A DNA stretch of 16,655 bases from NCBI GenBank assembly GCA_009699165.1, contig WLOR01000018.1, positions 1 to 16,655 on the forward strand, written 5' to 3'. The stretch comes from Actinomycetota bacterium. Its GTDB lineage: Bacteria > Actinomycetota > Actinomycetes > Nanopelagicales > Nanopelagicaceae. Both the position numbers and the translations under genes were made by a program. A model generated the notes under the pieces. The model was not told the DNA's origin, searched no databases, and worked only from the letters and a program-made list of their open reading frames with translations. This document shows, one piece after another, positions 1-7,795 of this stretch (the first letter of the stretch is position 1; each line of letters starts with the position of its first letter).

Positions 1-426
1 GAGACCTATACAGGTACCGATTACAACGGCGAGCAGGGGGATGGTTTCTTGAGGTGGTCGATCAGTGTGCGTTGCTTGGGCAATAAATCGAACTCCAGAT
101 GCCACAAGCAGGGCTCCAAGAATTGGCTTATAAATCTGATCCGATAAGTTGATATGGCCACCAATAAAAGCCGCAGGTACCGCGCCAACGGTGAGGTAAA
201 TAAATAGCTTTTTGTTAAATAGTCCCCGGCTGATGTAGCGCCAACTTGCAAAAGCCGACACCGCAATATTGAGGGTTAATGCAGTGGGTTTTATAACAAG
301 CGTAGAGAGATTAAACAGAGTCATGATGGCGATGTAGGCAGAGGCTCCGGCGTGACCCACGGATGTATAAAGAACTGCTCCAGCAAAGAAAAGTAAAGCG
401 ATGACAATTGTCTGAAATTCAAACAT
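1..426 (-). CDS. TauE/SafE-family membrane transporter, N-terminal part (runs off left edge)
   Basis: The frame is open for 142 codons from ATG at 426 to base 1; the C-terminal half is outside the window. Nearly every stretch is hydrophobic: an N-terminal span (about residues 5-20) leads into YTSVGHAGASAYIAIM (20-35), the glycine-rich helix entry typical of the TauE/SafE (DUF81) group. Further spans lie near 50-65, 78-95 and 102-118. Members of this family export sulfite, sulfoacetate or related organic anions, or have unknown substrates, so the substrate cannot be stated. The gene directly follows the decarboxylase-family gene: TAG, one codon (GCA), then this ATG in the same frame. GAAGGG lies 7 bases before the ATG inside the upstream gene, so it is probably translated from a shared mRNA. 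The family call is by motif and hydropathy. Confidence 0.78.
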   Translation of the reverse strand, partial: MFEFQTIVIALLFFAGAVLYTSVGHAGASAYIAIMTLFNLSTLVIKPTALTLNIAVSAFASWRYISRGLFNKKLFIYLTVGAVPAAFIGGHINLSDQIYKPILGALLVASGVRFIAQATHTDRPPQETIPLLAVVIGTCIGL

Positions 427-429
427 TGC

Positions 430-1863
430 CTAACCCTTCACCACGCGATAATTCGTAAGCGTTGAATCAGTTGCATATGCGATACGAACACCTGCCGCTT
501 TTGTCTTGGCCAAACCATCGAGAATCGCGAGCGTCAAGATTTCACCAGGTGCAACAACGGCAACTCCTGGGGGATAAGGTGCGATTAAGTCGGCTGAAAT
601 TCTCCCCACAGCATTTTTAGCCGACACCATTTCAGTCTCGGCAAAGTAGGCATCACGCATTGAGATTGCAACCGAAGGAACAACTGACCAACTCAGAGAT
701 GTCGCCGTTGCTCGTGGAGCTTGCCTGAGGTTTAGTAATATCGAAATAAGTGAGTGTGCCAACTCATCAAACTCGCAAGAGGAATCTGCCAAAGTTGCCA
801 AGAAAACAACTGTGTCATTATCGGCCATCTCAACTCGAATTGACTGCGCCTGCAAAGCTTTTTCAATCTCAACCCCGGAAGCGCCTAACTGGCTGGTACG
901 TAGAACTATCTTAGTGGGATCAAATCGGCCAGCTGGAAAATCAGTGGCATTAAGAAAGATTGGCACATCAAAATTCGACTGAACTTGGTTTTTAAAGCTT
1001 TCGACATTGCGCACTAAGTTTGAAATTAACTCTTCACCGCGAATCTGCAATAAGGCCCGACAACCATCAATTGATGCAAGCGGTGCTCCAGCTGGAGAAG
1101 TTGTGTGAGTAGTTTCAAAGCTCTGTTCGATGCGATCGAGATTGAGTAAGCGCCCTTGTGCAATCAGAAGTGCCGAAGCGCTATAGCCTGGCAGAGCTTT
1201 ATGAGTGCTCGTAATCAGAGCATCAGCACCTAAAGCAAGACAGTGATTAGGAACTGAATGTGAAAAACCAAAGTGGCCACCCCATGCCGCATCGACAACA
1301 ACTGGTATCTCATGTTTGTGTGCTGCGTTAATCAGTTCTGGAAGATCTGAAAGCGTGCCTAGATATCCTGGCTCCGTCAACAAAAGTGCAATCGGTTTTT
1401 GATCGATGATCTTTTCGAACTCTTCGACAGGTATTCCGATTGGGACCCCAGTTGCAGAGTCAATCTGCGGAGTTAACCAAATGGGCTCTAAACCCGCTAA
1501 GACAAGTGCGCTCAAAACTGAGCGGTGTGCTGTTCGAGATAAGGCGACTTTGTCACCTGGCTTTCCCAGAGCCAAGATGATTGCTTGATTTGCATGTGTT
1601 GATCCCCCCGTTGAGAAGCGCGCGTAATCTGCGCCCCATAACGATGCTGCCAATGCTTCTGCTTTTTTTAAAACCTGATTCGTTAATTTGATTTCATCTA
1701 GGCCGCCATATAGAGGAGTATCGCTATCAACGACTGCGCCTAATCCTGCATCTAAGCGTGATGCTCTCTGTTTGTGCCCAGGAATTGTGAAGGGCAGATG
1801 TTTATTTTCGAAGTATGAGAGATATGCATCGAGCAACGGTGCGCAAACTCTCAGTGAACTCAT
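430..1863 (-). CDS. PLP-dependent Orn/Lys/Arg decarboxylase-family protein
   Basis: At 477 residues this matches the short, fold-type I decarboxylases of the SpeA/YaaO kind, which decarboxylate arginine, lysine or ornithine to agmatine, cadaverine or putrescine. The N-terminus has LPFTIPGHKQ (23-32), typical of the family. The PLP domain follows: FSTGGSTHANQ (83-93) for cofactor phosphate, SRTAHRSV (109-116), VVVDAAWGGHFGF (188-200) with D191 to pair the pyridine nitrogen, and STHKALPGYSAS (219-230) with K222 as the Schiff-base lysine. The small C-terminal domain carries APYPPGVAVVAPGE, the family's closing motif. The start at 1863 is well fixed: an in-frame TAG lies two codons upstream, and a TAGGCT -10 box ends six bases before the ATG, implying a leaderless mRNA. 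The substrate cannot be told from sequence. It probably forms an operon with the TauE-like gene downstream. Confidence 0.85.
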   Translation of the reverse strand: MSSLRVCAPLLDAYLSYFENKHLPFTIPGHKQRASRLDAGLGAVVDSDTPLYGGLDEIKLTNQVLKKAEALAASLWGADYARFSTGGSTHANQAIILALGKPGDKVALSRTAHRSVLSALVLAGLEPIWLTPQIDSATGVPIGIPVEEFEKIIDQKPIALLLTEPGYLGTLSDLPELINAAHKHEIPVVVDAAWGGHFGFSHSVPNHCLALGADALITSTHKALPGYSASALLIAQGRLLNLDRIEQSFETTHTTSPAGAPLASIDGCRALLQIRGEELISNLVRNVESFKNQVQSNFDVPIFLNATDFPAGRFDPTKIVLRTSQLGASGVEIEKALQAQSIRVEMADNDTVVFLATLADSSCEFDELAHSLISILLNLRQAPRATATSLSWSVVPSVAISMRDAYFAETEMVSAKNAVGRISADLIAPYPPGVAVVAPGEILTLAILDGLAKTKAAGVRIAYATDSTLTNYRVVKG

Positions 1864-1875
1864 AGCCTAAGCCTA
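1864..1875 (-). promoter_or_regulatory. -10 element of the decarboxylase gene, leaderless type
   Basis: On the minus strand TAGGCT occurs twice in tandem (1875-1870 and 1869-1864) immediately before ATG 1863. The distal copy sits six bases from the ATG, which places the transcription start at or next to the A of the start codon. No Shine-Dalgarno sequence is present at a useful distance. Confidence 0.6.
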
Positions 1876-1907
1876 ACTTTTCGGGCTGAACATGGGAAAT
1901 ATGGCCT

Positions 1908-1919
1908 TAGACTTTAACC
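1908..1919 (+). promoter_or_regulatory. -10 element of gabT, leaderless type
   Basis: TAGACT at 1908-1913 is followed by TTAACC and ATG at 1920, so transcription should begin at the start codon. There is no purine-rich ribosome site before the ATG. A -35 element is not convincing. This promoter and the opposing one share a 56-base gap. Confidence 0.6.
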
Positions 1920-3260
1920 ATGAACACACTGACTAATCTCACCCAGGAACGTCGCTTGGTCACTGCAATTCCAGGACCAAAATCTATTGAAGCGCTCAAG
2001 CGCCGAAGTGAGGCGACATCTGGGGGATTGGGAATGGCGATTCCTGTGATTATCGAGCGAGCAAGTGATGCAATTCTGCTCGACATCGATGGCAATCAGA
2101 TTATCGACCTGGGCTCAGGTATCGGTGTTACGAATGTTGGTAACTCAGCTGGCCGTGTTGTCGAGCGCGTCATCGAGCAGGTGCAAGCCTTCACGCATAC
2201 CTGCTTCACGGTTGCTCCATATATGAATTACATCGAAGTATGCGAAAAGTTAAATGCAATTACTCCAGGCTCTCATAAGAAAAAATCATTGCTAGTTAAT
2301 TCTGGTGCCGAAGCTGTCGAAAATGCCGTCAAAATTGCACGTCACTACACAAAGCGTCCAGCAATTGTTGTCTTTGAGCACAGCTATCACGGTCGAACAA
2401 ACCTAACGATGGCACTCACTGCAAAAAACATGCCATATAAAGAGGGCTTTGGTCCATTTGCTCCTGAAATCTATCGTGTACCAATGCCATATTCATTTCA
2501 CTGGGTCGGTGATCAGGCGACTATTACTCAGGATGCGATTGATATTGTTACTCACAAGATTGATAAAGAGATTGGCGCACATAACGTCGCTGCCATCTTG
2601 ATCGAACCAATCCAAGGCGAAGGTGGTTTCATTGTTCCGCCAAAGGGTTTCATGCCAGCGCTGGCACAGTACAGCGCAGATAACGGAATAATCTTTATTG
2701 CCGATGAGGTACAAACGGGCTTTGCACGTACTGGGCATATGTTTGCAGTTGAAGATGAAAACGTTGTTCCAGACATTATGGTCACTGCCAAGGGAATCGC
2801 AGGTGGACTTCCGCTTGCAGGTATCACTGGCCGTGCAGAGATCATGGACTCAGTTCATGCCTCAGGATTAGGCGGAACATTTGGTGGAAACCCAATCGCA
2901 TGTGCTGCAGCCCTTGGCGCACTTGAAACAATGGAGGCCGAAAATCTCGTTGCCCGCGCACAACATATCGGTGTGATCTTGGGAGATGCTCTACGTGCAC
3001 TGCAAGTGAAGTATCCAATTATTGGTGAAGTGCGCGGTCGTGGTGCGATGCAAGCTATCGAACTTGTCGAGGCCGGTACTAAGAATCCAAATACTGCCGC
3101 GATGAATGCTGTCGTTAAGTACTGCCAGAGCAAAGGCGTCTTAGTCTTGACTGCGGGCACTTATTCAAACGTGATTCGCTTCTTGCCACCGCTTGTTATC
3201 ACAGATGAACTTTTGAAAGATGCCCTCAATGTATTAGATGAAGGTTTTGCCTCTCTCTAA
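1920..3260 (+). CDS. gabT: 4-aminobutyrate aminotransferase (class III, PLP-dependent)
   Basis: This 446-residue enzyme has the full class III aminotransferase set: LLVNSGAEAVENAVKIAR (124-141) for PLP phosphate, FEHSYHGRT (152-160) with the aromatic and His that stack on the cofactor ring, FIADEVQTGFARTG (259-272) with D262, and TAKGIAGGLPLAG with K291 as the Schiff-base lysine, then GGTFGGNPIACAAALGALE. GabT moves the amino group of 4-aminobutyrate to 2-oxoglutarate, giving succinate semialdehyde and glutamate; close relatives accept 5-aminovalerate or other omega-amines. Length and motif spacing are those of bacterial GabT. The divergent neighbour is an amino acid decarboxylase-family gene, so a shared role in polyamine or cadaverine-type amine catabolism is possible but is inference; no succinate semialdehyde dehydrogenase is nearby. 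The end is only 8 bases from the end of convergent regX3, without a terminator. Confidence 0.9.
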   Translation: MNTLTNLTQERRLVTAIPGPKSIEALKRRSEATSGGLGMAIPVIIERASDAILLDIDGNQIIDLGSGIGVTNVGNSAGRVVERVIEQVQAFTHTCFTVAPYMNYIEVCEKLNAITPGSHKKKSLLVNSGAEAVENAVKIARHYTKRPAIVVFEHSYHGRTNLTMALTAKNMPYKEGFGPFAPEIYRVPMPYSFHWVGDQATITQDAIDIVTHKIDKEIGAHNVAAILIEPIQGEGGFIVPPKGFMPALAQYSADNGIIFIADEVQTGFARTGHMFAVEDENVVPDIMVTAKGIAGGLPLAGITGRAEIMDSVHASGLGGTFGGNPIACAAALGALETMEAENLVARAQHIGVILGDALRALQVKYPIIGEVRGRGAMQAIELVEAGTKNPNTAAMNAVVKYCQSKGVLVLTAGTYSNVIRFLPPLVITDELLKDALNVLDEGFASL

Positions 3261-3268
3261 TATTCTCT

Positions 3269-3958
3269 CTATTGGTTCTCGAGCTTGTAGCCCAAGCCAC
3301 GAATAGTTTGAATCAATACTGGGTTTGCTGGGTCAATTTCTAATTTGGAGCGAAGACGTTTGATATGAACATCAAGCGTCTTGGTATCTCCAAAGTAATC
3401 TCCGCCCCAAACGCGATCTATTAACTGTGAGCGGGTTAGAACTCGACCAGAGTTTCGCATTAAGAATTCAAGTAGCTCAAACTCTTTTAATGGAAGAGCA
3501 ATCGGATTTCCATTGATCGACGCTTGGTGACGAGCAGTATCTAACCTAATTGGGCCAACAGAAATCACTTCAAGGTCGCCATTTAAATCCGCATCCGATA
3601 CTCCGCGACGGAGCACTGCTTTGATTCGGGCAATTAATTCACGTGATGAATAAGGCTTAGTCACATAATCATCTGCACCGAGTTCGAGTCCGACAACCTT
3701 GTCGATTTCTGCATCTTTTGCAGTCAACATAATGATCGGGACTTGGGATGTTGTACGGATTGTGCGACACACATCTACGCCAGAGATCTCCGGAATCATG
3801 AGATCCAAGAGGATTAGATCTGCACCCTCCTTAGCAAAGATGTTCAAAGCTGCACGGCCATCTTCGGCAACGCTGACTTCAAAACCTTCTTTGCCTAGCA
3901 AAAACGCAAGGGCTTCTGAAAAAGAACTCTCATCTTCTACGATTAGTATTTTCGTCAT
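3269..3958 (-). CDS. regX3: RegX3-type phosphate response regulator (OmpR/PhoB family)
   Basis: This 229-residue protein has an N-terminal receiver domain (about 1-115) with the acidic pair E8/D9, phosphoacceptor D52 in LLLDLM, T79 in MLTAKD and K100 in DDYVTKP. A winged-helix DNA-binding domain (about 130-227) follows, with LPLKEFELLEFLMRN and the recognition-helix region DVHIKRLRSKLE and ending IRGLGYKLE. It is expected to be phosphorylated by the adjacent kinase when phosphate is scarce and to bind PHO boxes, of which two are present in this window. The ATG overlaps the senX3 stop by 4 bases (ATGA), so translation is coupled. Assignment as RegX3 rather than another OmpR-family regulator rests on the senX3-phoU-pst context plus the PHO boxes. 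Its 3' end faces gabT at 8 bases. Confidence 0.88.
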   Translation of the reverse strand: MTKILIVEDESSFSEALAFLLGKEGFEVSVAEDGRAALNIFAKEGADLILLDLMIPEISGVDVCRTIRTTSQVPIIMLTAKDAEIDKVVGLELGADDYVTKPYSSRELIARIKAVLRRGVSDADLNGDLEVISVGPIRLDTARHQASINGNPIALPLKEFELLEFLMRNSGRVLTRSQLIDRVWGGDYFGDTKTLDVHIKRLRSKLEIDPANPVLIQTIRGLGYKLENQ

Positions 3959-5019
3959 TCTCGGCTCTCTATTGGTAGTGAATAGACGGGTAATCGGAGA
4001 GAGAAAGTACTCCCGACATTTTCAACGCTCCATATTTTTACTTCGCCACCATGCTTTGCAGCAACATGTTTTACTATCGAAAGCCCAAGGCCTGTCCCGC
4101 CTGTCTGACGCGAACGTGCTGGATCAACGCGGTAGAAGCGCTCGAATATTCGATCTTGTTCAGTCTCTGATATTCCGATTCCCTGATCAGTTACTGCAAT
4201 ACTAATAACACCACCTTCGAGTGTTGTTGAAATTGAGACCTTAGTATTTTCAGGCGAGTAGTTGATGGCATTTTCAACTAAGTTATGAATAGCCATAATT
4301 AATTGATCACGATCACCTAACACTATTGCCGAAGTAGTTTCTAAGTATGAGACGGTAATGTTTCGATTATCTGCAGTGATTTGGCACTGATCAATCGCCT
4401 CTCGAATCATGTACTCGACTCCAACTTCTTGTGCAAGTTGTAGGGGATCTGAGTCCTGCACGCGAGACAAATTGATAATCTCTTGCACTAAATCAGTTAA
4501 GCGTTTGGCTTCTGACTGCATTCGAGTTGCAAATTTAACAACTGACTCTGGATCATCTTTAGAACCTAAAACAGCCTCGCTCAATAATGAGAGCGCACCG
4601 ATAGGCGTCTTTAACTCATGTGAAATATTGGCAACAAAATCACGACGCACATCATGAACTCTCTGTGCTTCACTTTCGTCACTGACTAAAACTAAAACTA
4701 AGTCATCTTTGGTTAAAGGTAAGACCTTCACGGTAAGTTCATGTTTACCTTCGCCAATTGGTCCACGAGGAATATCGATTTTTCCGACTTGTTGCGTATT
4801 TGTTCGACGCACAACGCGAACCGTGGCGAGTAATTCGGGACTTTGGACTCGACCGTCCCTCAGGATTCCAAGCGTCTCGACCCCCGAAGTGCTAGAAACA
4901 GGAACCTCACCGGGTGCCAAAATAAGAGAGTCTTCCTCTAAAAAGCCAAGTGTTTCAATAAGAATTTGCGGCAAGACTCTAGGATTTGGCTCTTCCAAGT
5001 CCCTGCGCAAGAACTTCAT
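3955..5019 (-). CDS. senX3: SenX3-type sensor histidine kinase lacking membrane segments
   Basis: The catalytic half of this 354-residue kinase is complete: H-box FVANISHELKTPIGA with H134, N-box NLVENAINYSPE with N250, G1 box VTDQGIGIS (277-284), F-box around IFERFYRVD, and G2 box TGGTGLGLSIVKH (306-318). Residues about 10-115 have the alternating pattern of a PAS-like domain (LGILRDGRVQSPELL, ELTVKVLPL), and no stretch is hydrophobic enough to be a transmembrane helix. Mycobacterial SenX3 has N-terminal membrane spans before its PAS domain, so this protein is shorter. The start is solid: an in-frame TAG lies four codons upstream and TAGAGT ends six bases before the ATG. It is the first gene of a two-gene operon with regX3 and divergent from phoU. 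Likely role: cytoplasmic kinase reading Pst/PhoU state. Function is inferred from context. Confidence 0.85.
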   Translation of the reverse strand: MKFLRRDLEEPNPRVLPQILIETLGFLEEDSLILAPGEVPVSSTSGVETLGILRDGRVQSPELLATVRVVRRTNTQQVGKIDIPRGPIGEGKHELTVKVLPLTKDDLVLVLVSDESEAQRVHDVRRDFVANISHELKTPIGALSLLSEAVLGSKDDPESVVKFATRMQSEAKRLTDLVQEIINLSRVQDSDPLQLAQEVGVEYMIREAIDQCQITADNRNITVSYLETTSAIVLGDRDQLIMAIHNLVENAINYSPENTKVSISTTLEGGVISIAVTDQGIGISETEQDRIFERFYRVDPARSRQTGGTGLGLSIVKHVAAKHGGEVKIWSVENVGSTFSLRLPVYSLPIESRE

Positions 5020-5031
5020 GAGCGCACTCTA
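5020..5031 (-). promoter_or_regulatory. -10 element of senX3-regX3, leaderless type
   Basis: On the minus strand TAGAGT (5031-5026) is followed by GCGCTC and ATG 5019. The predicted -35 position falls about 5049-5054, inside the first PHO-box repeat, so RegX3 bound there could control its own operon. Confidence 0.6.
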
Positions 5032-5047
5032 TAGGCAGAAAAGACCA

Positions 5048-5069
5048 GTTTACCGTGTGTTCACCTAAG
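5048..5069 (+). promoter_or_regulatory. PHO box (RegX3/PhoP-type direct repeat) between senX3 and phoU
   Basis: Two adjacent 11-base units are visible: GTTTACC plus GTGT (5048-5058) and GTTCACC plus TAAG (5059-5069). The 7+4 spacing and the GTTCACC core match the actinobacterial PHO box known from Streptomyces PhoP targets. The repeats point toward phoU, ending 27 bases before its -10 element. They also cover the expected -35 region of senX3, so one site could serve both operons. Confidence 0.75.
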
Positions 5070-5096
5070 CGTGGGTCTCTATTCATGACCTCGGCA

Positions 5097-5109
5097 TAGG
5101 TTCTGCGCC
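5097..5109 (+). promoter_or_regulatory. -10 element of the phoU-pstCAB operon, leaderless type
   Basis: TAGGTT (5097-5102) is followed by seven bases and ATG 5110. No Shine-Dalgarno sequence precedes the ATG. The same TAGGTT hexamer recurs in front of pstS. Confidence 0.6.
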
Positions 5110-5763
5110 ATGGCCCTTATTAGATCAGTTTTCCAGGACGAGCTCGACAGCGTCTCACAATCTTTAGTAGACCTTACATCAATGGTTTCACATTCCATGT
5201 CGCAAGCCACAAAAGCGATTCTTAATTGCGATTTAAATCTTGCCCAGGAAGTCATCGCCTCCGATGAAAGAATCGATGAATATCAGCATGACATCGATGC
5301 GCGCATCATAGATATTATCGCTCGTCAGCAGCCCGTTGCTTCAGATCTTCGAGCTCTTGTGACGGCATTGCGAATGGGTTCAGATCTTGAGCGAATGGGA
5401 GATCTTGCGCACCATGTTGCAAAAATTGCAAGACTTCGCCATCCTAACGCTGCTGTTCCAGCAGAGTTAGTTCAAACAATTACCGAAATGGGTTTGGCTG
5501 CAGTAAAAATCACAGATAAAACTGGAGTTGTTATTGCTACCCGAGATACCGATATGGCACTCGAGGTCGAGCGCGATGACGATGAGATCGATAATCTGCA
5601 TCGACAGTTAATCGGAATTCTCATTGAACCAAATTGGAAGTATGGAATTGAAACTGCAATTGATTTGACATTACTGGGTCGATACTACGAACGCTATGCA
5701 GATCATGCAGTATCAATTTCTCGACGAGTATATTTCCTCGTCACCGGAAAGTATGCCTCCTAG
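5110..5763 (+). CDS. phoU: Phosphate signalling protein PhoU
   Basis: A 217-residue, largely helical protein with two PhoU repeats. The first repeat has SDERIDEYQHDIDARIIDII (50-69) and ALRMGSDLERMGDLAHHVAK, the second DDDEIDNLHRQLI and LLGRYYERYADHAVSISRRV. The E/D-rich helices (DLERMGD, YYERYAD) are the metal-binding signature of the family. PhoU acts between the Pst transporter and the SenX3-type kinase, holding the kinase off when phosphate is plentiful. Here it is the first gene of the block, two bases ahead of pstC, whereas in the Escherichia coli operon it is last. Its promoter lies next to a PHO box, so it should itself be induced by phosphate starvation. Length is close to that of actinobacterial PhoU/PhoY proteins. 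Confidence 0.95.
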   Translation: MALIRSVFQDELDSVSQSLVDLTSMVSHSMSQATKAILNCDLNLAQEVIASDERIDEYQHDIDARIIDIIARQQPVASDLRALVTALRMGSDLERMGDLAHHVAKIARLRHPNAAVPAELVQTITEMGLAAVKITDKTGVVIATRDTDMALEVERDDDEIDNLHRQLIGILIEPNWKYGIETAIDLTLLGRYYERYADHAVSISRRVYFLVTGKYAS

Positions 5764-5765
5764 AA

Positions 5766-6749
5766 ATGACACTTCAAGAAGTGACAATTCCAGCTCCACG
5801 TGAAATTACGACCGAGCCCCGTCGCTCGGATAAAGTCTTCCGAGCTGTAGTAACTTCTGGCGGAGTTTCATCATTAGTGATTCTGGGCTTGATTGCTTTG
5901 TTTTTAGGTTACCGAGGTTTTGAAGTTTTGCGCCAAGAGGGTATGGGTTTTATTACGCATTCCGATTGGTCTATTACAACCGATGACGCTGGCAATGTTG
6001 TAGAGAGTCACTTTGGCTTGGCCGCGATGCTAGTAGGAACGATTCTATGTTCACTCATTGCAGTGGTTATAGCGCTTCCAGTTTCGGTTTTTTGTGCACT
6101 TTTCCTTAATTTTTACGCCCCTACATGGCTTAAAAAGATCATGGTGACAATCATCGACATGATGGCGGCATTTCCATCGATCCTCTTTGGAATCTGGGGC
6201 TTCTTAGTTTTGATGCCCAGTGTTGAGTATTGGGCAAAACTCTTACATCGCTACCTTGGATTCATTCCAGCATTTGATATGCAAGTGCCGGTTTATACGC
6301 GTTCACCCTTTGTCGCAGGCGTTGTACTTGCAATAATGATTATTCCAATTATCACTTCTGTTTCTCGAGAGATATTCTCTCAAGCCCCACTCGATCGAAT
6401 TCAAGCTGCATATGCACTTGGTGCAACACGTTGGGCAATGATTAAAGCTGTAGTAATCCCACATGGTCGCAGTGGAGTTATTGGTGGAGCGATGCTGGGT
6501 CTTGGCCGCGCGATGGGCGAGACGGTTGCGGTATTTACTGTTTTAAACATCGTCTTTCAAATTAACTGGCAGATGCTGCTAGGTGCTGGTGGAAACGTCG
6601 CATCGCTTATCATCTTAAAGTTTGGTGATGCTAGCCCTTATGAGATTAAAGCGCTCATGGCTGCGGGTCTCGTGCTGTTTTTACTCACACTTATTGTCAA
6701 CGGCCTTGCAAATCTCATAGTTAAAACAACTGGAAAGTCGGGACGATGA
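5766..6749 (+). CDS. pstC: Phosphate ABC transporter permease PstC
   Basis: This 327-residue integral membrane protein has about six spans. The first is near 30-50, then a loop, then about 85-117, 125-152, 182-200, 235-262 and the C-terminal pair 270-320. The cytoplasmic coupling loop AAYALGATRWAMIKAVVIPH (214-233) is the EAA-type contact site for the ATPase and is followed by GLGRAMGETVAV, the PstC hallmark. Together with PstA it forms the channel through which PstS-delivered phosphate crosses the membrane. It starts two bases after phoU and overlaps pstA by 4 bases (ATGA), so all four genes phoU-pstC-pstA-pstB are translationally linked. No strong ribosome site is visible, which fits coupling. 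Confidence 0.95.
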   Translation: MTLQEVTIPAPREITTEPRRSDKVFRAVVTSGGVSSLVILGLIALFLGYRGFEVLRQEGMGFITHSDWSITTDDAGNVVESHFGLAAMLVGTILCSLIAVVIALPVSVFCALFLNFYAPTWLKKIMVTIIDMMAAFPSILFGIWGFLVLMPSVEYWAKLLHRYLGFIPAFDMQVPVYTRSPFVAGVVLAIMIIPIITSVSREIFSQAPLDRIQAAYALGATRWAMIKAVVIPHGRSGVIGGAMLGLGRAMGETVAVFTVLNIVFQINWQMLLGAGGNVASLIILKFGDASPYEIKALMAAGLVLFLLTLIVNGLANLIVKTTGKSGR

Positions 6750-7795
6750 GTATGACTACGACTGTTGCTCCAACTATGCCTTGGAAAGCATCGCCTCGAG
6801 AGCGCGCAACTGATACCGCAATTTTTCTCGTTGCACTTTTATCGTCTTACACCACAGTTGCAATCACGCCCATGAAGGGCAAACTTGCATACTTTGCGGT
6901 TTTTTTTATTGCATATGCACTTCTTACAGCGATCTTTAAAGCACAGCAACGTGGAAGCGCTGCAGCTAAAGATGCTCTAGTTAACTCTCTAGTCGCAATC
7001 GGCGCCATCGTGACCGTTATTCCCGTGATCAGTATTTTGGCAACGGTGCTCAAAAATGGCTTGCCAGGCATTAGTTTCGGGCTCTTCACTCATGATATGG
7101 CTCTTGCGACTCCCACGGATCCGCTGAGTAATGGCGGCATTTTGCATGCAATCACTGGAACATTATTACTAGTTGCAGTTGCACTTGTTTTGAGTGTTCC
7201 GATTGGAATTCTTACAGCTTTATACCTTACAGAGATTAAAGGTAGATTCACTGGGCCGATTCGCTTCCTAGTTCAAGCCATGAGCGGTGTTCCATCAATC
7301 GTTGCAGGACTGTTTATTCTTTCGGCAGTTCTATACCCAATTACAAAGGCTTATTCAGGATTAATGGGCTCACTTGCTCTAACAATTTTAATGATCCCAA
7401 CGATTGCCCGTACTTCGGAAGAAGTACTCAACCTTATTCCAAATGATTTACGTGAGGCCGGAACCGCTTTAGGCGGAACTCAGTGGCGAACTGTTGCAAT
7501 GATTGTATTGCCAGCTGCAAAGAGTGGACTTGTAACCGCAATTATTTTAGGTGTTGCTCGCATCGCGGGTGAAACCGCACCAATTCTTTTATTAACAGGT
7601 GGCGGAGACAAAGTTAACCCCAACGCATTCAATGGACCTATGGGCTCATTGCCGTATTACATCTGGAAATCTTTTAACGCTGGTTCCCCAGAAGCAATCA
7701 CTCGCGCTTGGGCCGGACTCTTGGTATTAGTCGGACTAGTACTCATTCTATTTACATCAGCACGCTTCTTAGGATCTCGAAAGGCTGCCAAATGA
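6746..7795 (+). CDS. pstA: Phosphate ABC transporter permease PstA with extended N-terminus
   Basis: At 349 residues this is about 50 longer than E. coli PstA. The family core begins near residue 80 with a span at about 82-102, then the conserved loop ending in LFTHD, spans near 132-160, 172-197, 205-220, and the coupling region [19 protein letters not shown] followed by [17 protein letters not shown], the PstA signature. Before the core there are two added hydrophobic stretches (about 23-40 and 47-64), giving roughly eight spans instead of six. It pairs with PstC. The ATG at 6746 overlaps the pstC stop; a second ATG two codons later (6752) is possible. Its TGA overlaps the pstB start. Confidence 0.93.
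   Translation: MSMTTTVAPTMPWKASPRERATDTAIFLVALLSSYTTVAITPMKGKLAYFAVFFIAYALLTAIFKAQQRGSAAAKDALVNSLVAIGAIVTVIPVISILATVLKNGLPGISFGLFTHDMALATPTDPLSNGGILHAITGTLLLVAVALVLSVPIGILTALYLTEIKGRFTGPIRFLVQAMSGVPSIVAGLFILSAVLYPITKAYSGLMGSLALTILMIPTIARTSEEVLNLIPNDLREAGTALGGTQWRTVAMIVLPAAKSGLVTAIILGVARIAGETAPILLLTGGGDKVNPNAFNGPMGSLPYYIWKSFNAGSPEAITRAWAGLLVLVGLVLILFTSARFLGSRKAAK

Noticed and set aside
3261-3268. Bidirectional terminator between gabT and regX3
   Set aside because: The gap is 8 pyrimidine-rich bases and no inverted repeat spans it.
3699-4205. A 168-residue plus-strand open frame antisense to regX3 and senX3
   Set aside because: It lies entirely opposite two well-supported genes, has no family motifs, and has neither a -10 box nor a ribosome site at its start.
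7708-7791. N-terminal extension of pstB into pstA
   Set aside because: It would overlap a conserved part of pstA by 28 codons; the ATGA overlap with AAGG upstream at 7792 is the normal arrangement.
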